A DNA stretch of 64,000 nucleotides, from the NCBI GenBank assembly GCA_008015505.1, contig SSFR01000018.1, positions 1 to 64,000 of the forward strand. Reading direction: 5' to 3'. Positions 9,480 through 18,617 of the stretch are shown in pieces (position 1 is the stretch's first letter; the number at the start of each line of letters is the position of its first letter). The translations under genes and the position numbers were made by a program. Under the pieces are notes generated by a model. The model did not search any database. It saw only the letters and a program-made list of their open reading frames with translations, and was not told the origin of the DNA. This DNA comes from Pedobacter sp. Its GTDB lineage: Bacteria > Bacteroidota > Bacteroidia > Sphingobacteriales > Sphingobacteriaceae.

Positions 9480-10142
9480 TTACTTCACTGTAGCTAAAAC
9501 AGTAATACCACCTTTCACGATATCTCCCAATTTAACATTAATATCCGATCCTACAGGTAGGAACACATCTACACGTGATCCAAACTTGATGAAGCCAAAC
9601 TCCTGCCCCTGCTTTACCTGGTCGTTTGGCTTGGCATAGCAAATAATTCGTCTAGCTAGCGCCCCAGCAATTTGTCTAACAAGTACTTTCATACCCTTAT
9701 TATCTTCTATCACAACCGTTGTTCGCTCATTCTCTGTAGAGGACTTTGGATGCCAAGCAACCAAAAATTTACCCGGGTGGTATTTACTATATTTTATCAC
9801 ACCACCAACAGGAAGTCGATTCACATGCACATTGACTGGTGACATAAAAACGGATATCTGTACGCGACGATCCTTCAAGAATTCTGTTTCTTCCGTTTCT
9901 TCTATAACTACCACCTTCCCGTCCGCTGGACAAAGAATATGTTTTTCATTGGGAATTACCTTAACATTTGGACTACGAAAGAATTGTAAAACAGTAATAA
10001 ACAAAATCCCAGAAAAAATATAAATCGCCCAGCGAAAGAAGACAAAATCAGGTAAAAAAAACTGTACTAGTGTATTTAGTACAAAAATTAAAAGAATACA
10101 AATCGCAATGGAAGTATAGCCCTCTTTATGAATAGTCGTCAT
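9480..10142 (-). CDS. psd: Phosphatidylserine decarboxylase family protein
   Basis: The enzyme converts phosphatidylserine to phosphatidylethanolamine at the inner membrane. The 220-residue length matches the short Psd type of Bacteroidota and archaeal-like forms. N-terminal helices (about 10-55) anchor it; SVFMSPVNVHVNRLPVGG contains the conserved histidines, and FGSRVDVFLP (about residue 190) holds the Gly-Ser at which the proenzyme cleaves itself to make the pyruvoyl group. No adjacent phosphatidylserine synthase is in the window; upstream of the ATG is a 229 bp AT-rich gap shared with the divergent nuclease gene. Confidence 0.92.
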   Translation of the reverse strand: MTTIHKEGYTSIAICILLIFVLNTLVQFFLPDFVFFRWAIYIFSGILFITVLQFFRSPNVKVIPNEKHILCPADGKVVVIEETEETEFLKDRRVQISVFMSPVNVHVNRLPVGGVIKYSKYHPGKFLVAWHPKSSTENERTTVVIEDNKGMKVLVRQIAGALARRIICYAKPNDQVKQGQEFGFIKFGSRVDVFLPVGSDINVKLGDIVKGGITVLATVK

Positions 10143-10371
10143 ATTTCTTTATTTGTCTAGTATTGGGAACACTGAAAAAGCCACAATTCCCTCGAAAAAC
10201 GCTGTAAAAGTAAGCTATTCTACCAGATACTACTCAAAATAATTCCCCAACCAACCCTCCTTTATTACAAACTCAATATTTAATACGCCCAATAAAATGT
10301 TTTTATTGTTTAATAAATTAAATATTTTCACAAAAAGTAAAATTAATTAAACTTATAAATAAAAATACTTT

Positions 10372-11736
10372 ATGAAAAAATTATTAACCTATTTACTCAT
10401 TTTAACTCTTTTCGACCTTTCGTGTTCAAAAGCGCCACTTCAAAACATTGACTCAAAAAAAAATGATCATGAGATCAATTTTTTAAGTACTCCGGATACA
10501 CCCGTTAACTTCAAACGTCAGCTCTTCCGTGAATCATTCGAAAAAGGAGTGAAATCCTATTATGCTAATGGCGATGTGTTGCTTTCATCTGGACTTTGGT
10601 ATTTGAATAATGCCCTTATTCATCGAGAAGCTTCGAATCAATGTATTCGCATGTCAAATGAGAGCTCAATAGGTATGCATTTTGATGTTAATATAGCCAA
10701 TCCATTTACTGTAAGTATTAAACATGCCGTTTTTAATACAGATAGTCCATCAAGCTGGACGCTATGGATTTCAGACGATCAGGGTAATTCTTACAAACAA
10801 GTCGGTACTACAGTTACTTGTGCCAGTACTACTTTTGTTACATCCACATTTCAAGTGAATAGAACTGGCAATTTGAGATTTGAAATCAGAAAATCTGACA
10901 CTGGAAAAAATCGATTACTCCTAAAGAGCTTTACAATAGACCTCCGAGATCCTGTAACAGAACATGGAAAAGGATCCACAAACGATGATGATAACCTATT
11001 ATTAGGGAACCCGGACAATGCAGAGGCCAGTGTATTATCTCCCGATAAATACCTGATGGATAAAACATACTATGAATTATCATACAATAACACCACCCAT
11101 ATTCCAAATTGGGTAAGTTGGCATCTAGATGCCTCAAACCTAGGTTCTGTTAAACGAAGAAATAGTTTTAGACCGGATACCTATTTACCGGCATCTTGGT
11201 ATCAAGTAACTGCTAGTAGCTATGTCAATTCAGGATTTGATCGTGGGCATGATTGCCCTTCTGGAGACAGAACAAGTTCTACAGAAGCCAATAATAGTAC
11301 ATTTTTAATGACAAACATTATTCCTCAAGCGCCCCAGAATAATCAGCAAACCTGGGGTAATTTAGAGGCTTATACCCGTTCGCTTGTTCAAAATGGGAAT
11401 GAAGCATACATCGTTATGGGCACTTACGGCACTGGAGGAACTGGCAGAAATGGATATAAAGAAAGCATAGATGATAATGGCGAACAAATCAAAGTGCCAA
11501 GTCATATTTGGAAGGTTATTGTTATCATTCCAAATGGATCTAATGACTTCAATCGTATCAATACCGGTACGCGAGTAATCGCAGTAGATACACCGAATGA
11601 TAATTCCATCAGCCCAGACTGGAAACGCTATAGAACATCAGTTAATGCAATTGAAATGGCTACAGGATATAATCTATTGAGCAATTTACCTTCATCCATA
11701 CAAATCGCTCTTGAATCTAAAGTTGATGATCTGTAA
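10372..11736 (+). CDS. DNA/RNA non-specific endonuclease, predicted lipoprotein
   Basis: This is an exported nuclease of the Serratia-nuclease (beta-beta-alpha metal) type. A signal peptide ends in a lipobox (LFDLSC), so the enzyme is probably anchored in the outer membrane. Residues about 45-195 form a beta-rich domain with no name I recognise, possibly a carbohydrate- or surface-binding sandwich. The catalytic domain follows: DRGHDCPS gives the general base His293, and NNQQTWGNLE supplies the Mg ligand Asn324 and Glu332. All key residues are intact. It likely degrades extracellular nucleic acid for nutrition. A hairpin lies downstream. It starts at ATG 10372, directly before the signal sequence. 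Confidence 0.92.
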   Translation: MKKLLTYLLILTLFDLSCSKAPLQNIDSKKNDHEINFLSTPDTPVNFKRQLFRESFEKGVKSYYANGDVLLSSGLWYLNNALIHREASNQCIRMSNESSIGMHFDVNIANPFTVSIKHAVFNTDSPSSWTLWISDDQGNSYKQVGTTVTCASTTFVTSTFQVNRTGNLRFEIRKSDTGKNRLLLKSFTIDLRDPVTEHGKGSTNDDDNLLLGNPDNAEASVLSPDKYLMDKTYYELSYNNTTHIPNWVSWHLDASNLGSVKRRNSFRPDTYLPASWYQVTASSYVNSGFDRGHDCPSGDRTSSTEANNSTFLMTNIIPQAPQNNQQTWGNLEAYTRSLVQNGNEAYIVMGTYGTGGTGRNGYKESIDDNGEQIKVPSHIWKVIVIIPNGSNDFNRINTGTRVIAVDTPNDNSISPDWKRYRTSVNAIEMATGYNLLSNLPSSIQIALESKVDDL

Positions 11737-11770
11737 AGGACATATGTAACCATCACGCAAACTAATGCAA

Positions 11771-11806
11771 CAATGGAAGAAAGTAGTGGTTTGCTTTCTT
11801 CCATTG
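11771..11806 (+). terminator. Hairpin after the nuclease gene
   Basis: A perfect 13 bp stem, CAATGGAAGAAAG (11771-11783) with its complement at 11794-11806, lies 35 bp past the stop. It lacks a T-run, so its termination strength is uncertain. Confidence 0.5.
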
Positions 11807-11865
11807 CTCAAAATTCTTACAATAATTGCTCCTACTTGAAAAATGAAGTCCTTGAGCTGATTTTT

Positions 11866-11873
11866 TATCTTTG
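11866..11873 (+). promoter_or_regulatory. Bacteroidota-type -7 element upstream of the GHL10 gene
   Basis: TATCTTTG matches TAnnTTTG exactly, 22 bp before the ATG at 11896. It runs directly into the repeated GAGCTTGTTTAAA sequence. No good -33 element was seen. Confidence 0.45.
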
Positions 11874-11885
11874 AGCTTGTTTAAA
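11873..11885 (+). repeat. Solo copy of the palindromic-element end sequence
   Basis: GAGCTTGTTTAAA differs by one base from the first 13 bases of the 162 bp element at 21470. It ends 10 bp before the start codon at 11896. Confidence 0.5.
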
Positions 11886-11895
11886 ATTCATTTAG

Positions 11896-13707
11896 ATGCG
11901 TAACAAGATACCCCTACTTATACTGTTATTTAATTTTTCTAACTTCTTCGGACAAACCCCTGAAGCTGTCCTGAAAGATCACCCACAAATACTTGTAAAC
12001 TTAGCGGAACCGCTCAAGAGCCTCTCCCCAACCCCATGCTTTGCAGAAAGGGATAAGAATACCGATGAAAACTTTAAAAAACAACCTCTGAGTTTTCCAA
12101 ACGACAAACCCAAAAGAGGAAAAAAAAATCGCATAAAGCGGGGTCATAAACGCCATGCAACAAGCGAAAAAATAGCGAATAATTCCCCTCATGATAGCTT
12201 CATCATTAATTCAACCCATGAACCACCAAAACGGGAATTCCGTGGCGTATGGGTAGCTACTGTTGCTAATATCGATTGGCCTTCGAAAGGAAATCTTAAT
12301 ACAGAACTACAAAAACAAGAACTTGTCCAATTACTAGATGAACATCAAAAAAGTGGAATCAATGCCATCATGCTACAAATACGACCTGCTGCAGATGCTT
12401 TTTATGGAAAAAGTAGGGAGTTATGGAGCCGATATTTAACCGGGACACAGGGCAAGGCGCCTTCCCCTTATTATGATCCCCTAGCGTTTGCTATAAAAGA
12501 AGCTCATGAACGCGGAATGGAATTGCATGCCTGGTTTAATCCTTATCGTGCCACTTTTGATCTTATTGATGCCAATACCAACGAAAAGCACATCACCAAA
12601 CAAAAGCCAGATTGGTTTTTTACATACGATGGTAAAAAATTATTTAATCCAGGAATTCCTGAAGTACAATCATACATCATTGATGTAATCATGGATGTAG
12701 TCCGGAATTACGACATTGATGGTGTACATTTTGACGATTATTTTTATCCCTATCCCAAAGAAACTTATCCACAAAAAAGCCTCTTCCTAGTTGATGAAAA
12801 TACATACAAAAAATATAATAGCCACTTTGATTCTATTGAAGATTGGCGCCGTCATAATGTAGATACCCTAATACAGCGTTTATCAGATAGCATACATACA
12901 GCCAAAAAATATATCAAGTTCGGTATAAGCCCCTTTGGTATTTGGCGCAATATTTCACAAGATCCTAATGGGTCGGAAAGTAACGGTTTCGATGGTTACA
13001 GTAGACTTTATGCAGATGCACGCAAATGGGCTCAAATGGGCTGGATAGACTACATTAATCCTCAAATCTATTTCCCATTTTATTACAAAGCTGCTCCTTA
13101 TGAGAAACTTGTAGACTGGTGGGGTAAAAACGCCTTCAACCGCCATCTATACATTGGACTAGCCGCTTACCGTGCAGCAGAAAAAAGGGGAGGATGGCTA
13201 GATCCACAACAAATTCCTAATCAAATTCGATACCTCAGAAATAACCCAAATGTTACAGGAAGCGTGTTTTTTAGCTCAAAATCATTAATCAAGAATTTGG
13301 CTGGGCTTAATACCGCACTGCGTGATGATTTCTACAAATACCCCGCCCTAACACCAACGATGCCCTGGTTGGATAATATTCCACCCAATCCACCACAATC
13401 TTTACAAGTCGAGTTAGATGTAAAAGAAGGAGTTCCTGTACTAAAATGGGCCCCACCTTCAAAGGCCATCGACAATGAACTAGCTTATGGCTATGTCATT
13501 TATCGTTTCAATGACGATGCAACTGTGAATACCAACACACCAAAAAATATATTGAAAATTAGCTTTGAGTCGGCCAAAACCAGTTTTATAGATACCACAG
13601 CTCTTCCTAATCACCGGTATCATTATACCGTTACAGCATTAGATCGAATGAAAAATGAAAGTACAGTATCAAATGTGGTGAGTATTAAAATTTCACGAGG
13701 AAAGTAG
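11896..13707 (+). CDS. Glycoside hydrolase-like family 10 (GHL10) secreted protein
   Basis: The 603-residue product has a signal peptide (to about residue 20, NFFGQ), then an unusual ~90-residue linker containing a very basic patch (KPKRGKKNRIKRGHKRH), and a GHL10/DUF187 TIM-barrel from REFRGVWVATVANIDWPS (about 113) to about 490. Barrel motifs include GINAIMLQIRPAADAFY, HAWFNPYRA and the acidic DGVHFDDYFYPYP. A C-terminal fibronectin-III-like domain (about 500-600, ending NVVSIKI) follows. Relatives are thought to act on polysaccharides or peptidoglycan-linked sugars, but the substrate is unknown. The linker is atypical and could bind anionic polymer or cell wall. It is convergent with the Omp85-like gene. 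Confidence 0.87.
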   Translation: MRNKIPLLILLFNFSNFFGQTPEAVLKDHPQILVNLAEPLKSLSPTPCFAERDKNTDENFKKQPLSFPNDKPKRGKKNRIKRGHKRHATSEKIANNSPHDSFIINSTHEPPKREFRGVWVATVANIDWPSKGNLNTELQKQELVQLLDEHQKSGINAIMLQIRPAADAFYGKSRELWSRYLTGTQGKAPSPYYDPLAFAIKEAHERGMELHAWFNPYRATFDLIDANTNEKHITKQKPDWFFTYDGKKLFNPGIPEVQSYIIDVIMDVVRNYDIDGVHFDDYFYPYPKETYPQKSLFLVDENTYKKYNSHFDSIEDWRRHNVDTLIQRLSDSIHTAKKYIKFGISPFGIWRNISQDPNGSESNGFDGYSRLYADARKWAQMGWIDYINPQIYFPFYYKAAPYEKLVDWWGKNAFNRHLYIGLAAYRAAEKRGGWLDPQQIPNQIRYLRNNPNVTGSVFFSSKSLIKNLAGLNTALRDDFYKYPALTPTMPWLDNIPPNPPQSLQVELDVKEGVPVLKWAPPSKAIDNELAYGYVIYRFNDDATVNTNTPKNILKISFESAKTSFIDTTALPNHRYHYTVTALDRMKNESTVSNVVSIKISRGK

Positions 13708-13720
13708 AACAATGTCCCCA

Positions 13721-14968
13721 TTAAAAAATTTCGCCCAAGTTGACAAAAATTCCATGGGAACCCTCAATGCCCACGCCATAGTCAATCGCCAAATTGGTAT
13801 TTGAATATTTGTTCATTTTAATACGCAAACCCGCCCCGGCGGCTGGTATAAAAGTCCTGGTTGGCGCAAGAATGCGATTAGGAAAACTTTGTACATTGGC
13901 AAAAACTACTGCACCTAATAGACCATTTTTTGTGATACCAAAACGATACTCACTTTCCAAATAAAGCATATTTGTTCCTCGGAAACGGTCAACCACATAA
14001 CCCCGACCAGTATTATTATAGGTATCATTTCCTGTGCTAGGTAAGTCAAAATATGGCTGCTTACCTGCTATACTTAGCCAAAAGTAACCCCAAAAAGCCA
14101 ATACATTTTTTGAATGATTAGATAACTTAAAATATTTCCTAGCATCGATCTGGATGCTACTCCATCTAGAATCACTACCTAAAAATGGTAAGTTATATCT
14201 ACCAAAAATATTAACATACGCCCCCCCTAAGGGATTAATAGGACTAGTTCGCGTATCAAATAAAAAATTTAGATTAAGCCCAGAAGAATATGAGTAGCTT
14301 TTTTTATTTCTACTATATCGGTAATAAGGAGAAGCCCGGTGATTGAGCGAACTATGTTCTGTTATGTTATAATGATAATCCAAACAATACCCTCCTCCTA
14401 AATACAAATTAGGCGTTATTTTTTTTAGTACAGTTTGATATAATCTAAAATAATTATAAACCATACTATCGGCCCTTAATGCAGTAGTTTTATTCCCTAG
14501 TCCATAAGTGGTGGTTGGATATTTACTCCATCTTAAATCAGTTACAAATTTAAGCTGATCTAGGTGTGTAAAAATATTGGATTGCGTAATGAAGGTCTGT
14601 TGTTCATGGGAGTCATATAAGGTCTGAAAATTAATTACCGATTCGTTCTCTTTATGACTATTTGTTGTATAAAATGCCGCAATCCCACTCAAACCTACTG
14701 CAAAACCCGTTGAAAGTGTATAACCCACAAAGGGAGCAATAGAAAGTTTTAGCTTCTTTTTTGCCCTATGTTCTTCTACTTTAGTTTTCGTTTTTAGAAT
14801 ACTATGAAGTAAATCTACAATGTCTTTTTGATTAGTTGAATCAGTAATTGATGTATCTCTTTGGACTAATGAATATACTGGACTAGCAACAACAATGGAA
14901 CAAAGGCAAAAGAAAACTGAAACGGTCAATAATGATATAATAAAAAAGTAGGTATTCGAGTTTTTCAA
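13721..14968 (-). CDS. BamA/TamA-family (Omp85) outer-membrane barrel without POTRA domains
   Basis: The 415-residue protein begins with a hydrophobic export signal (to about residue 30, VVASPVYS) and goes directly, after a short charged linker (AKKKLKLSIAPFVGYT), into a predicted outer-membrane barrel. The strands GLGNKTTALRADSMVYNYFR, SPINPLGGAYVNIFGRYN and ESEYRFGITKNGLLGAVVFANV resemble bacterial surface antigen (D15) barrels, including the Arg-Gly-like RGTNMLYLESEYR turn. POTRA domains are absent, which is usual for stand-alone Bacteroidota copies. It starts 20 bp after the nadB stop on the same strand, so it may be co-transcribed with nadB. Cargo or function unknown. Confidence 0.75.
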   Translation of the reverse strand: MKNSNTYFFIISLLTVSVFFCLCSIVVASPVYSLVQRDTSITDSTNQKDIVDLLHSILKTKTKVEEHRAKKKLKLSIAPFVGYTLSTGFAVGLSGIAAFYTTNSHKENESVINFQTLYDSHEQQTFITQSNIFTHLDQLKFVTDLRWSKYPTTTYGLGNKTTALRADSMVYNYFRLYQTVLKKITPNLYLGGGYCLDYHYNITEHSSLNHRASPYYRYSRNKKSYSYSSGLNLNFLFDTRTSPINPLGGAYVNIFGRYNLPFLGSDSRWSSIQIDARKYFKLSNHSKNVLAFWGYFWLSIAGKQPYFDLPSTGNDTYNNTGRGYVVDRFRGTNMLYLESEYRFGITKNGLLGAVVFANVQSFPNRILAPTRTFIPAAGAGLRIKMNKYSNTNLAIDYGVGIEGSHGIFVNLGEIF

Positions 14969-14988
14969 GGTGTCACAAAGTTAAGTGC

Positions 14989-16575
14989 TTAAAACACAGT
15001 GTCACAGCTACTTTCCCCATGCTTTGGATAATCGGTTGTATAATGTAATCCCCTACTTTCTTTACGCATTCGGGCAGATTTAACAACGATATATGCATTT
15101 TGAATGACGTTTCGGAGCTCACACAATTTAACAGATAGTTTAGTTTTTTTATAAAAACTTTCTGTTTCCTCATACAATAAGCCTAACCTACGCATGGCTC
15201 GTTCCAATCTAAAATCAGAACGAACAATTCCCACATAATCACTCATCACCTTTTGGGTCTCACGAAGATTATGTGTTACCAAAATATCTTCATTCGATAA
15301 GATCGTATTGGTTTCATCCCATTCGGGAATTTCTGGAATATCTATTACTTTTTTTACTAGGGTTATCGCATTCTTATAAATACGGTGTGCAAAAACAGTC
15401 GCTTCCAATAATGAATTAGAAGCTAAACGATTGGCTCCGTGTAAACCCGTGGAAGCACATTCGCCACAAGCATATAGACGATGAATCGATGATCTGCCAT
15501 GCTCATCAACCAGTACACCACCACACATATAATGGGCTGCTGGCGTTACCGGAATCATATCCTTGGTCATATCGATCCCTACACTTAAGCATTTAGCATA
15601 GATATTTGGGAAATGAATAAGTATATCTGACTTTGAACGATGTCTAATATCCAGATAAACAAAATCATCGCCCGATTTTTTCATTTCGGAATCAATGGCT
15701 CGAGCTACAATATCACGAGGAGCTAATGATTGTCGTTGATCGTAGTTTTGCATAAATTCTTGACCATCCCTGGTTCTCAAAATACCCCCAAAACCCCGAA
15801 CTGCCTCCGAAATCAAAAATGATGGGTATTCTCCTGGATTATATAAAGCCGTCGGATGAAACTGGATAAATTCCATATTTCTTACTTTTCCTTTGGCCCG
15901 ATAGACCATGGCTGTACCATCACCAGTAGCTATTACTGGATTAGTTGTTGCCGAATAGATATGCCCAGCACCACCTGAAGCCAAAATTGTCACCTTGGCT
16001 AATAATTTCTCTACTTTGTTTTTAATGGTATCAAGCGCATAAATACCATAACAAACAATATCTGTTGAGTTTTTATCAACAAACTTGCCTATATGATGCT
16101 GAGTAATCAATTCAACGGCAAAAAAATGCGTCCGCACTTCGATATTGGGGTTTCTATGCACTTTTGATAAAAGTGCTCTTTCAATTTCAAAACCCGTGAT
16201 ATCCTTATAGTGTAACACCCGATGCTCAGAATGCCCACCCTCTTTAGCCAAGTCAAATAATCCTTCATTTGTGGTATCAAAATTGGTTCCATACCTAATG
16301 ATCTCTTTAATACGTTCGGGCCCTTCTCGAACAACAAGCTCCACAATATGGGGATCACACAATCCATCACCGGCAATTAGTGTATCTGTTATATGTTTAG
16401 TAAAAGAATCTGCTTTATTCACTACTACTGCGACTCCACCCTGAGCATATTTGGTATTGGATTCATCCTCATTTGTTTTAGTGACAATGAGCACTTTTCC
16501 ATGTTTGGCCGCTTTCAAGGCAAAACTTAAACCTGCAATCCCTGATCCAATAATTAAAAAATCAACATCCTTCAT
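14989..16575 (-). CDS. nadB: L-aspartate oxidase
   Basis: NadB oxidises L-aspartate to iminoaspartate, the first step of de novo NAD synthesis; NadA uses the product. The 528-residue flavoprotein opens with the FAD-binding GSGIAGLSFALKAAKHG, then TKYAQGGVAVV, HRVLHYKDITG and GGAGHIYSATTNP. The substrate-side HPTALYNPGE and the C-terminal CGECASTGLHGANRLASNSLLEA are the succinate dehydrogenase/aspartate oxidase hallmark. nadA lies divergently 1 kb away, and nadC is not in the window. The ATG at 16575 gives the normal N-terminus. Confidence 0.97.
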   Translation of the reverse strand: MKDVDFLIIGSGIAGLSFALKAAKHGKVLIVTKTNEDESNTKYAQGGVAVVVNKADSFTKHITDTLIAGDGLCDPHIVELVVREGPERIKEIIRYGTNFDTTNEGLFDLAKEGGHSEHRVLHYKDITGFEIERALLSKVHRNPNIEVRTHFFAVELITQHHIGKFVDKNSTDIVCYGIYALDTIKNKVEKLLAKVTILASGGAGHIYSATTNPVIATGDGTAMVYRAKGKVRNMEFIQFHPTALYNPGEYPSFLISEAVRGFGGILRTRDGQEFMQNYDQRQSLAPRDIVARAIDSEMKKSGDDFVYLDIRHRSKSDILIHFPNIYAKCLSVGIDMTKDMIPVTPAAHYMCGGVLVDEHGRSSIHRLYACGECASTGLHGANRLASNSLLEATVFAHRIYKNAITLVKKVIDIPEIPEWDETNTILSNEDILVTHNLRETQKVMSDYVGIVRSDFRLERAMRRLGLLYEETESFYKKTKLSVKLCELRNVIQNAYIVVKSARMRKESRGLHYTTDYPKHGESSCDTVF

Positions 16576-16843
16576 GAGACACCCTAGTTTTGCCCAAACG
16601 TTTTAGACAAAATGTTAATAACAGCATCAAAGATGTTGATTTCTGAGAAATAAACGTTGGTCGTTTTTTGAAAACAAAAACACAATTAATTGACTCTAAT
16701 TCGTTCACTACTTTTTTTAAAAAGTTTTGGTCATAATTATCATCAATAATTCACAATTTATGATTTACAAAAAATACACAAACAAAAAATAAATATGGAC
16801 TTTAAAAAATTTTAAATTCTGATTATCAAATAGATATGATTAG

Positions 16844-16953
16844 ATATTTGTTGACAAGTTGTTAACAAATATGGAAAACTCATTATATCAATACAAAGCA
16901 CGTATCATTTTTTCACATAACTCACACGCTAATAAATCATAAATGTTTATTTA
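16844..16953 (+). repeat. Origin-region module, copy A
   Basis: First of two direct copies. The left part (16844-16864) matches 17472-17492 at 18 of 21 positions; the right part (16907-16953) matches 17534-17580 at 39 of 47, with the same internal spacing (63 versus 62 bp). It includes the palindrome TTGTTAACAA (16859-16868) and a TTTTTCACA box. Confidence 0.6.
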
Positions 16954-17470
16954 AATAATAAATTGTTATTGTTACGCTGTGAATAAACGCCTGATTTTAG
17001 GTGGAAAAAGCTTGAAGGAAAGAAATTAAGTGCTTAACAATCCATTGAAAGATCTCTATTGATCATTATAAAATAGGGTGTGACGGGTACTGGTCTGTGG
17101 TCTACTCTCTTTTGCTACAGTGAGTCTATACTTTCTACGTCTTAAATAAGGGGATTTGGATAAGATCCAAAAAAGTGCGTATCCATTATACACGAAGGAT
17201 CAGATATAATGATTTATTCGAATCGTTTTTCCAGCAAGTTGTTAATAACTACCTTTTAGCTGTTTACTTCTTCAAATATGACGTTGGTTCTTTTTTAAAA
17301 CATTCAGATGTTTCTCTGATCGACCTATTTTTGAATTATTTTTGTAAAAGTTTTACGCATACTTACCCCAAGTAATCCACCACTTACTTGATTATAAATA
17401 ATTCACATAAAAAAAATCACAATAGCTATTACGAGAATAATATGATTTGACTATCAGGATATTGGAACTA

Positions 17471-17478
17471 TAAATTTG
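17471..17478 (+). promoter_or_regulatory. -7-like element upstream of nadA
   Basis: TAAATTTG matches TAnnTTTG, 135 bp before the nadA ATG. It lies within origin module B, so it may instead be part of that repeat. Confidence 0.25.
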
Positions 17479-17580
17479 TTTACAAATTGTTAGTAAGGTG
17501 AGTATAACCACATAGTCAAATAAATTAGATGTGAATTTTTCACACCACTCACACCTTAATAAATCGTAAATATCTATTTA
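17472..17580 (+). repeat. Origin-region module, copy B
   Basis: Second direct copy of the module at 16844-16953. It ends 33 bp before nadA. It carries TTTTTCACA (17536-17544), here part of an inverted TGTGAA/TTCACA pair (17530-17544). Confidence 0.6.
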
Positions 17581-17613
17581 TAAAAAATCTTGTTTTTATT
17601 AAAGCGTTGATAA

Positions 17614-18606
17614 ATGAATACCTTCGAAGAGTTAATCATAAATGGGTTTATAACAGAATGGATTGATCCCAAACTAGATTTGTTCAATGAAATTGAAAAA
17701 CTCAAAAAAGAGAAGAATGCAGTCGTATTGGCTCATTATTATCAAGAACCAGACATTCAGGATATAGCCGATTACTTGGGCGATAGTTTGGGATTATCCC
17801 AGGAAGCAGCAAAAACCAGTGCGGATATCATTGTTTTTGCAGGGGTTCATTTTATGGCCGAAACAGCCAAGATATTGTCTCCGGAGAAAAAAGTCTTATT
17901 GCCTGATTTGAAAGCGGGTTGTTCTTTGTCTGATAGTTGCCCACCACATTTGTTTGCCAAGTTTAAGGAACGTTATCCAGATCATTTGGTGATAACTTAT
18001 GTAAACTGTACGGCAGAATTAAAGGCGATGAGTGATATTGTTTGTACTTCATCAAATGCAATTCAGATTGTAAATAGTTTGCCCAAAGACGCTAAAATCA
18101 TATTTGGACCAGACCAAAATTTAGGGGCTTATGTGGCCAAAAAAACGGGTAGAGAGTTGATTTTATGGAATGGCGCATGCATGGTTCATGAAATCTTTTC
18201 TCGTCAACGTATTCTCGGGCTGAAGCAAAAATACCCCGATGCATTATTCATTGCGCATCCAGAGTGTGAAGAATTCGTTTTAAAAATGGCTGATTATATT
18301 GGATCTACGACTGGTTTACTAAATTTTACGATGAAAAATTCTGCACAAGCATTTATTGTTGCTACAGAAAGTGGTATTCTTCATCAAATGGAGAAAGCTA
18401 GTCCTCACAAAACATTTATTCCTGCACCTCCAAATAATACCTGTGCGTGTAATGAGTGCCCACATATGAAACTCAATACATTAGAAAAACTATATATTTG
18501 TCTAAAAAATGAATTACCAGAGGTAAATGTGCCGATGGATATTATTGATAGAGCAAAAAAGCCAATTGAACGAATGTTAGAAATTTCGGCTCAATTGGCT
18601 TTATAA
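17614..18606 (+). CDS. nadA: Quinolinate synthase
   Basis: NadA condenses iminoaspartate with dihydroxyacetone phosphate to quinolinate using a [4Fe-4S] cluster. The 330-residue length is normal. The likely cluster ligands are Cys103 (AGCSLSDSC), Cys189 (WNGACMVHE) and Cys282 (CNECPHM). Other signatures are [23 protein letters not shown] near the start, [14 protein letters not shown], and HPEC (215-218). The protein works with NadB encoded divergently across the candidate origin. A symporter gene begins 11 bp downstream, so it is probably co-transcribed. Confidence 0.97.
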   Translation: MNTFEELIINGFITEWIDPKLDLFNEIEKLKKEKNAVVLAHYYQEPDIQDIADYLGDSLGLSQEAAKTSADIIVFAGVHFMAETAKILSPEKKVLLPDLKAGCSLSDSCPPHLFAKFKERYPDHLVITYVNCTAELKAMSDIVCTSSNAIQIVNSLPKDAKIIFGPDQNLGAYVAKKTGRELILWNGACMVHEIFSRQRILGLKQKYPDALFIAHPECEEFVLKMADYIGSTTGLLNFTMKNSAQAFIVATESGILHQMEKASPHKTFIPAPPNNTCACNECPHMKLNTLEKLYICLKNELPEVNVPMDIIDRAKKPIERMLEISAQLAL

Positions 18607-18617
18607 TTGAAATAGAA

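Larger units (their letters stand above)
16576..17613. other. Candidate chromosomal replication origin (oriC) between nadB and nadA
   Basis: This 1,038 bp gap is very AT-rich and holds no convincing gene. Matches to the DnaA-box pattern TTWTNCACA occur at 16909-16917 (TTTTTCACA), 16978-16986 (reverse strand, TTATTCACA) and 17536-17544 (TTTTTCACA), with one-mismatch sites at 16747-16755 and 17399-17407 (both TAATTCACA) and 17186-17194 (TTATACACG). A ~110 bp module is present twice. Across the gap, base composition changes: plus-strand genes to the right are strongly G over C, whereas sequence to the left is C-leaning, which is the sign change expected at an origin. parS-like sites and mnmG lie about 14 kb to the right. 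dnaA is not in the window. All of this is inference; the region must also hold the nadA and nadB promoters. Confidence 0.6.

Noticed and set aside
17175..17375. 66-codon open frame within the origin-candidate gap
   Set aside because: No recognisable motif, AT-rich composition and a DnaA-like site inside it; more likely non-coding.
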